Virus record (IMG/VR): IMGVR_UViG_3300036398_000101
Location: 1-23,438 of that record
DNA: 23,438 bases
Reading direction: 5' to 3' (one strand)
From: a virus
The stretch's first letter is position 1. Each line of letters opens with the position of its first letter. This document shows, one piece after another, positions 14,053 to 22,599 of this stretch. The position numbers and the translations under genes are program-made. Under the pieces are notes generated by a model. The model saw only the letters and a program-made list of their open reading frames with translations. It did no database searches and had not been told where the DNA came from.

Positions 14053-16591
14053 CTACACCACCCTTGCGATTAAGCAGGGTGAAGCCAATATGGCTGCCGC
14101 CAGACAGTCGGCGTATATGTCTAATCCCAACGTTTACGGCCCGACTGGCAGTCAGGTTGTTACGTGGACAAAAACGCCCACCGTAGACACCGACGCTTAT
14201 AACAAGGCGTTACAAGCGTGGCAGGATCGTGGCGCACAGTACGGTTTTGAGGGAATTGGTGAAGCGCCAAGCCAAGAACAGTTCACGACCTACATTGAGC
14301 AACCAACGATTACGCAAAGCCTTGGAAGCCCCGAGGCGCTGCAAGCGTTACGCGCTCAAGAGCGAGCGCAACTGTCTATGTCGCAAGCCGCTGAAGGCGC
14401 GGCGGGCGGGTTACGCAACCTTGGCATTGCGTCGGCATTTAGCCCGCAAAACCTGCCGTCTCTGCAATACAACGTCCCGGGCGCAGGCGGTTTGCAGCGT
14501 GAGTTAACACCGCCAAGCGAATCCATCGGATATACGCAAGCCGGAGAAGCAATTAGTGGCATTGCAGGCGCGCCGCAAGCGGGATATACGCCAGTTGGTG
14601 CGTTTTATGCCGAACCGCTGCCGGGAACGATGGGCGCTGGGCAAACGGCAACTGGTGCTGTGCCGGTGCAAGGTGCAAGCAACGTACAAAATCAATTTTT
14701 TGGATTGGCGCAGGGCGGCCCCGCCGCACCTACCGACCTCGGTCAATTAGGCACATCGCAGTTTTATTCACAGGCAGCCCCCGACGGGCAGATGTTTGGC
14801 ACCGCACAAGGCGGCCCCGCAGGCGGTTTGTTTGGCATGGCAGGCGCAGGCCCGCAAGGAATCAACCTGCAAGGGCTTGATTTGTCTGGCATTGGCGGTG
14901 TGGCTGGTGGCCCACAACAGGGTCAGTTTGGTTACGCGCAGCAGTTTGTTGGTGGCCCGCAATTACAAGGGCAGATTGACGTATCCAACATTGCACAAGG
15001 CCCAATCAATGCAGGCACAACGGCGCAGCAGGCGATCCTGTCGCGTTTGTCGCCGCAATTGCAGGGCGAACGTCAGGCGCTTCAAACGCAGTTGATTAAC
15101 CAAGGCTTGCGACCCGGTGGCGAAGCGTACAACTCTGCCATGTCGGCTCAAATGCAGAAGGAAAACGACCTTCTTCTGCAAGCCGCCGCGCAGGGCATCA
15201 GCCTTGACCAAGCCGCACGACAGCAACAGTTTGCCGAGCAGCAGTCTCGCGCCATGTTTGCCAACCAAGCGCAGCTGCAAGGCTTTGGCGCTGGCATGGA
15301 GCAGGCGGGTCTATACAACACCGGCCTTGGTCAAAACCTGTCGCAGTCGCTTGCCACGCAAGCCGCGCAGAATCAGGCGCAGCAGCAAGCGTTCCAGCAG
15401 CGGTTGCAGGCGGGTGAGTTTGGGCAGGAAGCGCAACTGGCGTCATTTGGTACGCAGCAGTCAGCGCAAGATGCGTACAACCGCGCCATTGCCCAGAACT
15501 TTGCACAAGCCCAAGCCGCACAACAGATGGGCAATCAGGCTATCGGGCAGAATTTTGAGCAGGCATTAGCCGCCCAACAAGCGCAAAACGCAGCCATTGG
15601 TCAAAACTACCAGCGGGCGCTTGGCGCAAGTGAATTTAACCGCGCTGGCTTGCTCGCGCAGTTTGGTATGGGGCAGCAGGCACAGGAGCTTGCTAACCAA
15701 GCCCTCGCGCAAAACTATCAGACAACGTTTGATCAGGCTCGTTTGCAAAACGAAGCCATGCAGCAAGTCTTTAACCAGACGGTTGCACAGGCCGAATTGG
15801 CAAATGCTGCCCGTTCGCAGAACTTCCAACAGGAATTGGCTGCACAGCAAACCAATTTAGCGCGTCAAGCTCAACAGGCTGGTCAGTCGCAGGAAGCAGC
15901 GCAGTTTTATAACCAAGCGCAGGCTCAAGCGATGCAGCAGGAGTTGGCGCGTCAGGCGGCACAGAACCAAGCGCAATCGCAGCGATTTAATCAGCTGATG
16001 ATGCAACAAGATCAGCGTAATGCTGCCATTGGTCAAGGTTTTGACATTGGCGCACAACGAGCCGCGTTCCAGAACCAAGCGCAGCAACAGCAGTTCCAAC
16101 AGAACATGGCGCAGCAGCAGTTCTACAACACAGCGATTCAGCAGGCGTTGGCGCAGCAGGCGGCAATTCGCAGCATTCCGGTCAACGAGATCAGCGCGTT
16201 GTTGTCAGGCGGTCAGGTCAGCGTGCCGCAATTCCAAGGCTACAGCGGCGTCACGGTCGCTCCCGCGCCCATCTTCCAAGGTGGTCAGGCGCAGGATGCA
16301 GCCGCGATGCAGCGGTATGGCATCCAAGCCAATCAGGCTGCGAGCAATGCGGGCGGGTTGTTCAACCTTGCAGGCTCGCTCGGTAGCGCAGCCATCATGG
16401 CGTCAGATCGCCGTTTGAAGTCCAACATCGTGCGCGTAGGTACGCATCCGCTCGGCATAGGCGTGTACGAGTACGACATCTTTGGCGAGCGTCAGCGCGG
16501 CGTCATGGCTGACGAAGTTGAATCTGTGATGCCAGAGGCGGTAGTAACGCATCCGGCTGGCTTCCAAATGGTCAACTACGGGATGCTCTAA
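14015..16591 (+). CDS. Large Gln/Ala-rich virion protein ending in a peptidase S74 chaperone domain
   Basis: The protein has 858 residues; GGAG at 14004-14007 precedes the ATG, which lies inside the GNAT-like gene. The N-terminus (KSPAPPPAPDYTTLAIKQGE) is basic and Pro-rich. Residues ~100-340 are Gly/Pro/Gln-rich and contain the twice-repeated phrase AQGGPA. Residues ~340-740 are an exceptionally Gln/Ala/Asn-rich helical region with ~18-residue repeats such as AIGQNFEQALAAQQ. The last ~62 residues begin SDRRLKSNI (S797, K802), with GVMADEVESVMPEAV downstream: the intramolecular chaperone/auto-protease domain (peptidase S74) of phage fibres and spikes. Family knowledge predicts trimer folding followed by cleavage just before S797. 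The rest resembles an internal or ejection protein more than a fibre, so the final location is uncertain. Confidence 0.85.
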   Translation: MGKKSPAPPPAPDYTTLAIKQGEANMAAARQSAYMSNPNVYGPTGSQVVTWTKTPTVDTDAYNKALQAWQDRGAQYGFEGIGEAPSQEQFTTYIEQPTITQSLGSPEALQALRAQERAQLSMSQAAEGAAGGLRNLGIASAFSPQNLPSLQYNVPGAGGLQRELTPPSESIGYTQAGEAISGIAGAPQAGYTPVGAFYAEPLPGTMGAGQTATGAVPVQGASNVQNQFFGLAQGGPAAPTDLGQLGTSQFYSQAAPDGQMFGTAQGGPAGGLFGMAGAGPQGINLQGLDLSGIGGVAGGPQQGQFGYAQQFVGGPQLQGQIDVSNIAQGPINAGTTAQQAILSRLSPQLQGERQALQTQLINQGLRPGGEAYNSAMSAQMQKENDLLLQAAAQGISLDQAARQQQFAEQQSRAMFANQAQLQGFGAGMEQAGLYNTGLGQNLSQSLATQAAQNQAQQQAFQQRLQAGEFGQEAQLASFGTQQSAQDAYNRAIAQNFAQAQAAQQMGNQAIGQNFEQALAAQQAQNAAIGQNYQRALGASEFNRAGLLAQFGMGQQAQELANQALAQNYQTTFDQARLQNEAMQQVFNQTVAQAELANAARSQNFQQELAAQQTNLARQAQQAGQSQEAAQFYNQAQAQAMQQELARQAAQNQAQSQRFNQLMMQQDQRNAAIGQGFDIGAQRAAFQNQAQQQQFQQNMAQQQFYNTAIQQALAQQAAIRSIPVNEISALLSGGQVSVPQFQGYSGVTVAPAPIFQGGQAQDAAAMQRYGIQANQAASNAGGLFNLAGSLGSAAIMASDRRLKSNIVRVGTHPLGIGVYEYDIFGERQRGVMADEVESVMPEAVVTHPAGFQMVNYGML

Positions 16592-16842
16592 TGCGGTACA
16601 CCAAAACCTTCAAAGAGCGAAACGACGCACAGCGATTGGCAGAAATGCTGGCAATGCAGGAGGCTAACCAGCGGGTCAGCACCGATTACGGCGCAATGCC
16701 GACAATGGCGACGCCAAGCGCCTCTGTTGATCCGTTAGAACTGCTTAAAATGCGGCAAATGGCTAATCGCCGCGTCGGCCAAAGCGTTGGACGCAACACT
16801 TATGACACCGTAACGCCCATGAACACGCAAGGATTAGCATGA
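16591..16842 (+). CDS. Small hypothetical protein carrying the LAEMLAMQE motif
   Basis: The protein has 83 residues and its ATG overlaps the previous stop (TAATG). The N-terminal helix contains QRLAEMLAMQE at 14-24. This phrase recurs in altered form in the next two genes. A second helical segment (LELLKMRQMANRR) follows a flexible middle. It is rich in Met, Gln and Arg, with no membrane span or catalytic motif. I do not recognise a named family. Position between the S74 protein and the internal virion candidates suggests a small virion component or assembly factor. Confidence 0.7.
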   Translation: MRYTKTFKERNDAQRLAEMLAMQEANQRVSTDYGAMPTMATPSASVDPLELLKMRQMANRRVGQSVGRNTYDTVTPMNTQGLA

Positions 16843-17261
16843 ACGGATTTACCCCAGACCGTAAGCCGCAGCAGATGGCGCGTATGCTTGCAATGCAAGA
16901 ACGCAATCTGTCGCTGAATAGCCCCGGCAACAATATGCGTAACGTGCCGCAACCGAATCTGATGTACGCAGGTGGTACGCCTAACACTAACCCCGGTGTG
17001 CCGCCGCAAGCCATGAACTTTAATGGCCCGCCGCAGTCGCGTCAGGGCGGTATGCCGATGGGATATGGCCCCCCGATGGGTGGTACGGGCAACCGAGGTA
17101 TGGCACCTCCCGCCCCGGGCGGCATGAGCCGTGGGATGTCACCGCAGATTGGCGGCAATCGCCCGCGTGGCCCCGGTGCAATGGGTTACCCCGCCTCCCC
17201 CGGCATGACAACGCCGCAGGGAGGTGGCTACAGAGGGGATTTTGACTATGGCACAGAGTAA
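16839..17261 (+). CDS. Gly/Pro/Met-rich low-complexity protein with the MARMLAMQE motif
   Basis: The protein has 140 residues; the start at 16839 overlaps the previous stop as ATGA. Residues 11-21 read QQMARMLAMQE, close to the motif of the preceding protein. From about residue 30 to the end it is Gly/Pro/Met/Asn-rich and probably disordered, with repeats of the GGMPMGYGPPMGG kind. Such composition suggests a flexible linker or a protein that stays unfolded until bound. No homology is recognised. The end overlaps the next gene by 14 bases. Confidence 0.7.
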   Translation: MNGFTPDRKPQQMARMLAMQERNLSLNSPGNNMRNVPQPNLMYAGGTPNTNPGVPPQAMNFNGPPQSRQGGMPMGYGPPMGGTGNRGMAPPAPGGMSRGMSPQIGGNRPRGPGAMGYPASPGMTTPQGGGYRGDFDYGTE

Positions 17262-18507
17262 AGTTCGCACCGTTCCCACGTTCCGCGCCCCGTCAGCTTA
17301 CGAAGAAGAAATGATGAGGGCGCAGCGCCAACAGCAGTTGGCCGAAATGCTGCGTCAGCAGGCTTTTACGCCTGACGAGGAGCCGTACACTTTCCAAGGC
17401 TTTCGTGCCACGCCATCCCCAACTAACGCACTTGCTCGCGTACTATCTGCGTATACATCTAAAAAGTTAGGCGAAAAAGCCGAAGAAGCCGAGGGTAAAG
17501 CGCGTCAAGCCGACCTTGAGGCATTTGAAACGCTGCGCCGCGACCTTGGCCCGCAGACGCGCACCGTCGCCCCCGATATGTTTGGCGATCCGATGGAAAT
17601 GGGCAGCAAGTACACGCCGCCCGTGACCGAAACGGTCATGCCTACCTATCAACAGCGCGAGGAAACATTGAGCCGTGCGCTGGCAAGCGGTACGCCAATG
17701 GCGCAGCGGTACGCACAGTTGATGCTGTCGCGTCAGCCGCAGGTCAGCCTTGAGGCGATCATGGAAGCATCGCCAGAAAGTCGCCAAAAATACCAAGAAA
17801 CGGGCGATCCGTTTGCGTTGGCAAAGCCACCAAAAGCGCCTAATTTGCCAAGCAGTTATGAAGAATATTTGATTGCGTCTAAAGACCCCAACTATTCAAG
17901 ATTTATAACTGAAAACAAAGGCAACAAGACTATTGTGTTGCCGGGCGAAAGAACAACTAACGTATTGTCTGATGAATTTGCCAAAGGTATTGCAGCACAA
18001 GACCTTGAAACCATCAAAACAGGCGACGCCGCGTTAGGGCAAATTGAAGTTGCAAACAATGTGCGTGATTTGCTTCAGCAAAACCCAATTACCGGCACGG
18101 GAGCACCCGCACGACTTGCGCTTGAAAAAGGTTTGGCAAGTGCAGGCTTTATTGCGGGTGATCGTGCAAGCGTTACAGAGAATTTGTCGGCAAATCTCGC
18201 CAAAGCAACACTTTCCCTTGTTAAAACAAGTGGTTTGGGTTCTGGTCAAGGATTTACTGATAGCGACCGCAAATTCTTGGAAAAAGCGGCAGCGGGTCAA
18301 ATTGAAATGACTGACAAAAATTTGCGTTACCTTGCTGACTTGAACGACAAGGCGGCGCGAGCCAACATTGCTCGTAGTAATGCTGTTAGAGCGCGTTACC
18401 GAGAGTTGCCCAATTTCCGGGGAATGCCGGGAATGTTGCCGAATATTGACTTACCGCCCGTATATGGCAGTCAGTTGCCCCCCGGCGCAAAGTTGGATCG
18501 TCGGTAA
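17248..18507 (+). CDS. Putative internal virion / DNA ejection protein
   Basis: I choose the ATG at 17248 (419 residues), after AGAGGGG; an in-frame start at 17224 would lie further inside the previous gene. The N-terminus is helical and Gln-rich (QQQLAEMLRQQ at ~28-38). The middle is Pro-rich. Residues ~205-400 are a compact helical domain containing NLSANLAKATLSLVKTSGLG, GFTDSDRKFLEKAAAGQIEM and LADLNDKAARANI. I recall this pattern from the C-terminal half of unnamed internal virion proteins of environmental podoviruses. The DNA from ~17830 to 18370 is visibly more AT-rich than its surroundings. Ejection through the tail is inferred from position and composition. Confidence 0.75.
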   Translation: MAQSKVRTVPTFRAPSAYEEEMMRAQRQQQLAEMLRQQAFTPDEEPYTFQGFRATPSPTNALARVLSAYTSKKLGEKAEEAEGKARQADLEAFETLRRDLGPQTRTVAPDMFGDPMEMGSKYTPPVTETVMPTYQQREETLSRALASGTPMAQRYAQLMLSRQPQVSLEAIMEASPESRQKYQETGDPFALAKPPKAPNLPSSYEEYLIASKDPNYSRFITENKGNKTIVLPGERTTNVLSDEFAKGIAAQDLETIKTGDAALGQIEVANNVRDLLQQNPITGTGAPARLALEKGLASAGFIAGDRASVTENLSANLAKATLSLVKTSGLGSGQGFTDSDRKFLEKAAAGQIEMTDKNLRYLADLNDKAARANIARSNAVRARYRELPNFRGMPGMLPNIDLPPVYGSQLPPGAKLDRR

Positions 18508-18518
18508 GAGGTATCAGC

Positions 18519-20621
18519 ATGGCTTACCAAGAAGGCGCAACAGCAACCAACGACAAGACGGGTCAGCGGTACATTTTCCGAGGTGGAAAGTGGGAAGAAT
18601 TAACGCCGCCGCCACCGACTTCAGCGCGAACAATGGGCGCAAACTTGTCGCCCACAGCGCAAGGCGCAATGACGTTTGGGCAGGGCGCGACGTTCAATAT
18701 GTTGGACGAGTTGGCGGGCGCTGCTGCGCTTGGGCAAATGGGTCAATCTTACGCAATGGGCGGCACAAACGTCGCTCCAACTCGCGCCGATTACACCGCT
18801 CCGCGTGACATCGTGCGCGGCGGCACAGAACGCTTTGCCGAAACCAATCCAAACCTTGCCCTTGGCCTAGAAATGGCTGGTGGCTTGGCTACGTTGCCGA
18901 TCAGCATGGGTGGCTCTGCTGCGCCTGTTGGCGCAAACATCGCTTCTCGCGCTGGGCGTTACGTCGCCCCCGTTGCAGCGCAGAGCGCCGTCAGCGCGGC
19001 AGGCGCAAGTGAAGCCACCGAGCCGTCAGAGCTTGGCATGGACATCCTGTATGGCACGGGCGTTGGTACTGCTACGGGCGGCTTAACGGGTCTTGGCATC
19101 AAAGGCGGTGGTTCGTTAATTCGCCGCGTGACGCCGAACATGAAGCGCGACTTTGAATTGCAGCCCGCTCGGGAGCGCCTTGCACAGCTGTTGCAGCGCG
19201 ATGCGTACTCTCGTATGCCGCCTGACACGCTTGCCAAGCAGGATCGCATTGCCGAGATTGAACGGCAGTTGAAAGTGCTTCCCGGCCCGTCACAGTTAAA
19301 GGCTCGGCTGCAAGAAGAACTGACTGCGCTGACTAGCGGCGTTGAGGCTGACCCGACCGAGATTGCTGCCGCTCGGCTGCAACGTCCCCGTGGCGGTGGC
19401 CTTGGCCCAGAAGCTCCCATCGCCGCAACTGGCTCTGCAACGCGAAGCGAGTTAGCGTTGCTGCGTAATCAGCCCGGCTCTACCGAGGGGATGATTGAGC
19501 GCGGTACTCGCCCGCTGGTAAATCGCCGCGGTGATCGTTTAATTGAGGCATCAGATCGCTTGCTTGAGGCAGAGGGAGTGCCTTTCCGCGCTACGGTTCG
19601 CCAATACACAGAGCAAGCTAAAGCCAAATCAGCGCCGTACTACAACCAGCTGCAAGATTTGGATTTCCCAGTAGACGCCAAACTAGCCGAAATACTGAAC
19701 CGCGCTCGCAAAGCATACAGCGAGGCAGAAGAATTGGCGTTAGTGTCGGGAATGCCAGAAAAACTTAACCTTAACGAGTTGCGCCCCGGTGATCGTGTTC
19801 CGTTTGGCGTGTTAGACACGTTGAAACGGGCGCTTTACGACATTGAGGAAGGCGCAAAGGGTGAGTTTGGCAAAGCAACCGAAAAAAGCCGTGCATACAC
19901 AGGTTTGCGCCGTGAATTGACGGAAAAACTTGACCAAATTTCACCGAAAGACGATCAAGGTCGCAGCATTTATCAGCTTGCCCGTGAAAATTTTGGCAGC
20001 GAAACGCAAATTGCCGAGGGCATGAAGCGTGGCCGCGATGTTATGACGCAAGACATTGAAGAATTGTCTGAAATCATTGATGACATGGAACCCGCGCAGT
20101 TGCGGGCATTCCGTCTTGGCGCTGCACAAGCATTAAGGGATCAGGCGGGAACGCCAGCAGGTCAAACCAAACTGATGAGCTTGCAGAAATCTCCCGCAAT
20201 GCAAAAGCGATTGAGATTGGTGTTTGGCAACAACTTCCGCGAGTTTCAAGCCACGGTGTTGCGTGAGGCAGAACTGCAAAAGACTGCCCGAGCGGGTGAA
20301 GGGTCGCAAACCTTCCGTTTAGGAGCGGGCGAGCAAGATCAAAGTGCGCTTGCCAAAGCGTTGCAGGCGGCGCAACTCGCACAGGGCGACGTTTTAAGCA
20401 GCGCCGCTGTTGTTGCAGCCAAAGACAAAGGCAAAAAACTTAACGAAAGGCAGCGTCAACAGTTAGCAGAATTGCTGTTGCTGAAAGGCCAGCCTGCACA
20501 AGACGAATTGCGTAATGTGCGTTTGTATCTAGAGCGACGCGCAGCGGCACAGCGCCGCGCACAAGAGGCGTCGGGTCGCATTGGCGCATTCGGCGCTGGT
20601 TACGGCGCAGGACAGGAATAG
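18519..20621 (+). CDS. Large internal virion / ejection-type protein
   Basis: The protein has 700 residues; AAGAGG at 18506-18511 precedes the ATG. It starts with a short domain (ATATNDKTGQRYIFRGGKWEE) found at the N-terminus of many phage internal proteins. Residues ~112-205 are Gly/Ala-rich and weakly hydrophobic (LEMAGGLATLPISMGGSAAP, YGTGVGTATGGLTGLGIKGGG), resembling segments that could enter a membrane. Long charged helices follow to the end. It has no lytic transglycosylase Glu motif that I can see. Together with the two preceding virion candidates it resembles the trio of ejected proteins in P22 and T7. The role is inferred, not shown by a catalytic motif. Confidence 0.78.
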   Translation: MAYQEGATATNDKTGQRYIFRGGKWEELTPPPPTSARTMGANLSPTAQGAMTFGQGATFNMLDELAGAAALGQMGQSYAMGGTNVAPTRADYTAPRDIVRGGTERFAETNPNLALGLEMAGGLATLPISMGGSAAPVGANIASRAGRYVAPVAAQSAVSAAGASEATEPSELGMDILYGTGVGTATGGLTGLGIKGGGSLIRRVTPNMKRDFELQPARERLAQLLQRDAYSRMPPDTLAKQDRIAEIERQLKVLPGPSQLKARLQEELTALTSGVEADPTEIAAARLQRPRGGGLGPEAPIAATGSATRSELALLRNQPGSTEGMIERGTRPLVNRRGDRLIEASDRLLEAEGVPFRATVRQYTEQAKAKSAPYYNQLQDLDFPVDAKLAEILNRARKAYSEAEELALVSGMPEKLNLNELRPGDRVPFGVLDTLKRALYDIEEGAKGEFGKATEKSRAYTGLRRELTEKLDQISPKDDQGRSIYQLARENFGSETQIAEGMKRGRDVMTQDIEELSEIIDDMEPAQLRAFRLGAAQALRDQAGTPAGQTKLMSLQKSPAMQKRLRLVFGNNFREFQATVLREAELQKTARAGEGSQTFRLGAGEQDQSALAKALQAAQLAQGDVLSSAAVVAAKDKGKKLNERQRQQLAELLLLKGQPAQDELRNVRLYLERRAAAQRRAQEASGRIGAFGAGYGAGQE

Positions 20622-20631
20622 GAGATAAACG

Positions 20632-22590
20632 ATGAGTTTTAACGGCAGCGGCACATTCCTCATCAACTCGGCAGGGCAGCCTGTCGTTGCTAACACCGTC
20701 ATTTCGTCCACGGTCTTTAACCAGTTGACCGCTGACCTTGCTACGGGTCTATCCACTTGTATCACCAAGGATGGACAGACCACGCCCACGGCTAACATCC
20801 CGATGGGTAACAACAAGATCACCGGCATGGCACCGGGTACGCTCGGCACCGATGCGGCAAACCTGACGCAGGTACAAACCAGCGTTGCCAAGTTAATTAC
20901 CTCTGTTTCGGGCGCTGACACCATTACCGGCATCATGTCGCCTACCTTGCTGTCGTATGCGGCGGGTCAGATGTTCTACTTTGCGTCAGTTGGCGCAAAT
21001 ACCGGCGCTGTTACGCTCAACATTGACGGCTTGGGCGCTAGAGCGGTTACCCGTGACGGTTCATCGGCGCTAATCGCTGGCGACATCAACTCTGGCGAAA
21101 TCGTGGTGGTCATTTACGACGGCACCCGATTCCAGATGATTAATGCCGCAAACTCGTTCGGCAACACGACGATTAACGGCACCCTGACCGTCACCGGCAA
21201 GAGCAACCTTGCGGAAGTGTCCACGCCGTCGATGAATGCGACGGTTGCGGTGATCGGTACGCTTACCGCTACGCAAGCCTCTGTTGCTTCTGCCAACCTT
21301 GGGACGGCAGTTGTCACGAATTTGACGGCTACCAACGCCTCGGTCACCTCGGCCAACGTTGGCACCGCTGTAGTCACTCGGTTGGATGCTACGGGAGCAT
21401 CAGTTGCCTCCATTAACGCTGCTGTGGCGCTCTTTACCACGGCCACCGTCACCAACTTGCAGGCCACCGGAGCGTCGATTGCATCGGCCAACATCGGTAA
21501 CTTGTCGTTGGTCGGCGTTTCGGTCGCCTCGGCTAATTTTGGTGTAGCCAACGTCACCGACCTACGCGCTGCGGGGGCATCGGTCACCTCTGCTAACGTC
21601 GGAACGGCGGTTATCACGACCGGCACCGTCACTAGTTTGACGGCAACCGGAGCCAGTATTGCCTCGGCTAACCTCGGCACGGCCAATATCACCGCGCTGA
21701 CCCTAACCGGGGTGTCGGTGGCGTCGGCTAACGTCGGCGTTGCCAATATCACCGACCTACGAGCTGATGGTGCATCGGTAACGTCGGCCAACGTCGGCAC
21801 AGCGGTCATTACCAACGGCACGGTCACTAACCTTTCGGCCACTAGCGCCTCGGCTGCCTCCATTAACGCAGCGGTCGCGCTGGTAACGACAGGAACGGTC
21901 ACTAACCTAACCTCTACCTCGGCTTCTATCGCCTCGGCCAATCTCGGTACGGCGGTCATTTCCAACCTCACGCTGACGGGCGCATCTATCGCCTCGGTCA
22001 ACGTTGGGGTTGCCAATGTCACCGATTTGCGGGCTGATGGCGCGTCAATCACCTCGGCCAATGTTGCTACCGCTGTAGTAACGAATCTGACGGCCACGGG
22101 GGCTTCCATTGCCTCGGCCAACGTTGGTACAGGGGTGGTAACAACGCTGACCGCTACGGGCGCAAGCATTGCCTCTGCCAACGTTGGTACGGGCGTTGTC
22201 ACTACGCTGACCGCAACCGACGCCTCTATTGCCTCGGCTAACGCAGGAACGGCGGTAGTAACCAACCTGACCGCTACCAGCGCGTCAATTGCCTCGGTCA
22301 ACGCCGGGGTGGCGCTGCTGACAACGGCCACGGTAACCAACCTTGCAGCTACTAATGCGTCCATGACATCAGCCAATCTGGTGTTGGCGCGGTTTATTGG
22401 TAGCTCGTCGGGTTACGTTGGATTGCAGGCGGCGGCTGCCGCTGGATCGACTACTTACACGTTGCCAACCGCTGACGGCGTTGGTGGGTATGTACTCACC
22501 ACAAACGGGTCAGGTGTTTTATCATGGGTCGCCCAATCAGGCGGCGGCGGTGGTACTGGAAGCAACGCATTTGCATGGTTTATTTCGTGA
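20632..22590 (+). CDS. Tail fibre protein with 77 pentapeptide-type repeats
   Basis: The protein has 652 residues; AGGAG at 20620-20624 precedes the ATG. The N-terminus includes NIPMGNNKITGMAPGTLGTDAAN, a segment common in phage tail fibres. Residues ~85-185 look beta-rich (YFASVGANTGAVTLNIDGLG). Residues 206-590 are an unbroken run of 77 pentads (ASIAS-ANVGT-AVVTN-LTATG and variants). The C-terminal ~60 residues include YTLPTADGVGGYVLTTNGSG and LSWVAQSGGGGG, a common fibre ending. It would bind host surface structures. A strong repeat-driven open frame exists on the opposite strand but is a shadow. Confidence 0.88.
   Translation: MSFNGSGTFLINSAGQPVVANTVISSTVFNQLTADLATGLSTCITKDGQTTPTANIPMGNNKITGMAPGTLGTDAANLTQVQTSVAKLITSVSGADTITGIMSPTLLSYAAGQMFYFASVGANTGAVTLNIDGLGARAVTRDGSSALIAGDINSGEIVVVIYDGTRFQMINAANSFGNTTINGTLTVTGKSNLAEVSTPSMNATVAVIGTLTATQASVASANLGTAVVTNLTATNASVTSANVGTAVVTRLDATGASVASINAAVALFTTATVTNLQATGASIASANIGNLSLVGVSVASANFGVANVTDLRAAGASVTSANVGTAVITTGTVTSLTATGASIASANLGTANITALTLTGVSVASANVGVANITDLRADGASVTSANVGTAVITNGTVTNLSATSASAASINAAVALVTTGTVTNLTSTSASIASANLGTAVISNLTLTGASIASVNVGVANVTDLRADGASITSANVATAVVTNLTATGASIASANVGTGVVTTLTATGASIASANVGTGVVTTLTATDASIASANAGTAVVTNLTATSASIASVNAGVALLTTATVTNLAATNASMTSANLVLARFIGSSSGYVGLQAAAAAGSTTYTLPTADGVGGYVLTTNGSGVLSWVAQSGGGGGTGSNAFAWFIS
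21247..22401 (+). repeat. Tandem 15-bp-unit coding repeat, mostly in 60-bp modules
   Basis: This part of the tail fibre gene encodes the 77 consecutive pentads (residues 206-590). Most modules are 60 bases (four pentads), for example those starting at 21277 and 21337. Others are 75 bases (21397 to 21472) or 45 bases (21472 to 21517), always multiples of 15. Codons differ between copies, so the amino-acid pattern is better conserved than the DNA. Confidence 0.9.
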
Positions 22591-22599
22591 GGGCATGAC

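Noticed and set aside
14900-16200. Possible CRISPR-like or regulatory DNA repeat in the Gln-rich gene
   Set aside because: The repeats are degenerate cag/caa/gcg codon runs encoding Gln/Ala helices, with no constant-length spacers.
21114-22376. 420-codon open frame on the minus strand across the tail fibre
   Set aside because: It mirrors the repetitive codons of the fibre repeats, giving a monotonous Val/Ala/Thr/Pro translation. All neighbours are on the + strand and no ribosome binding site is evident.
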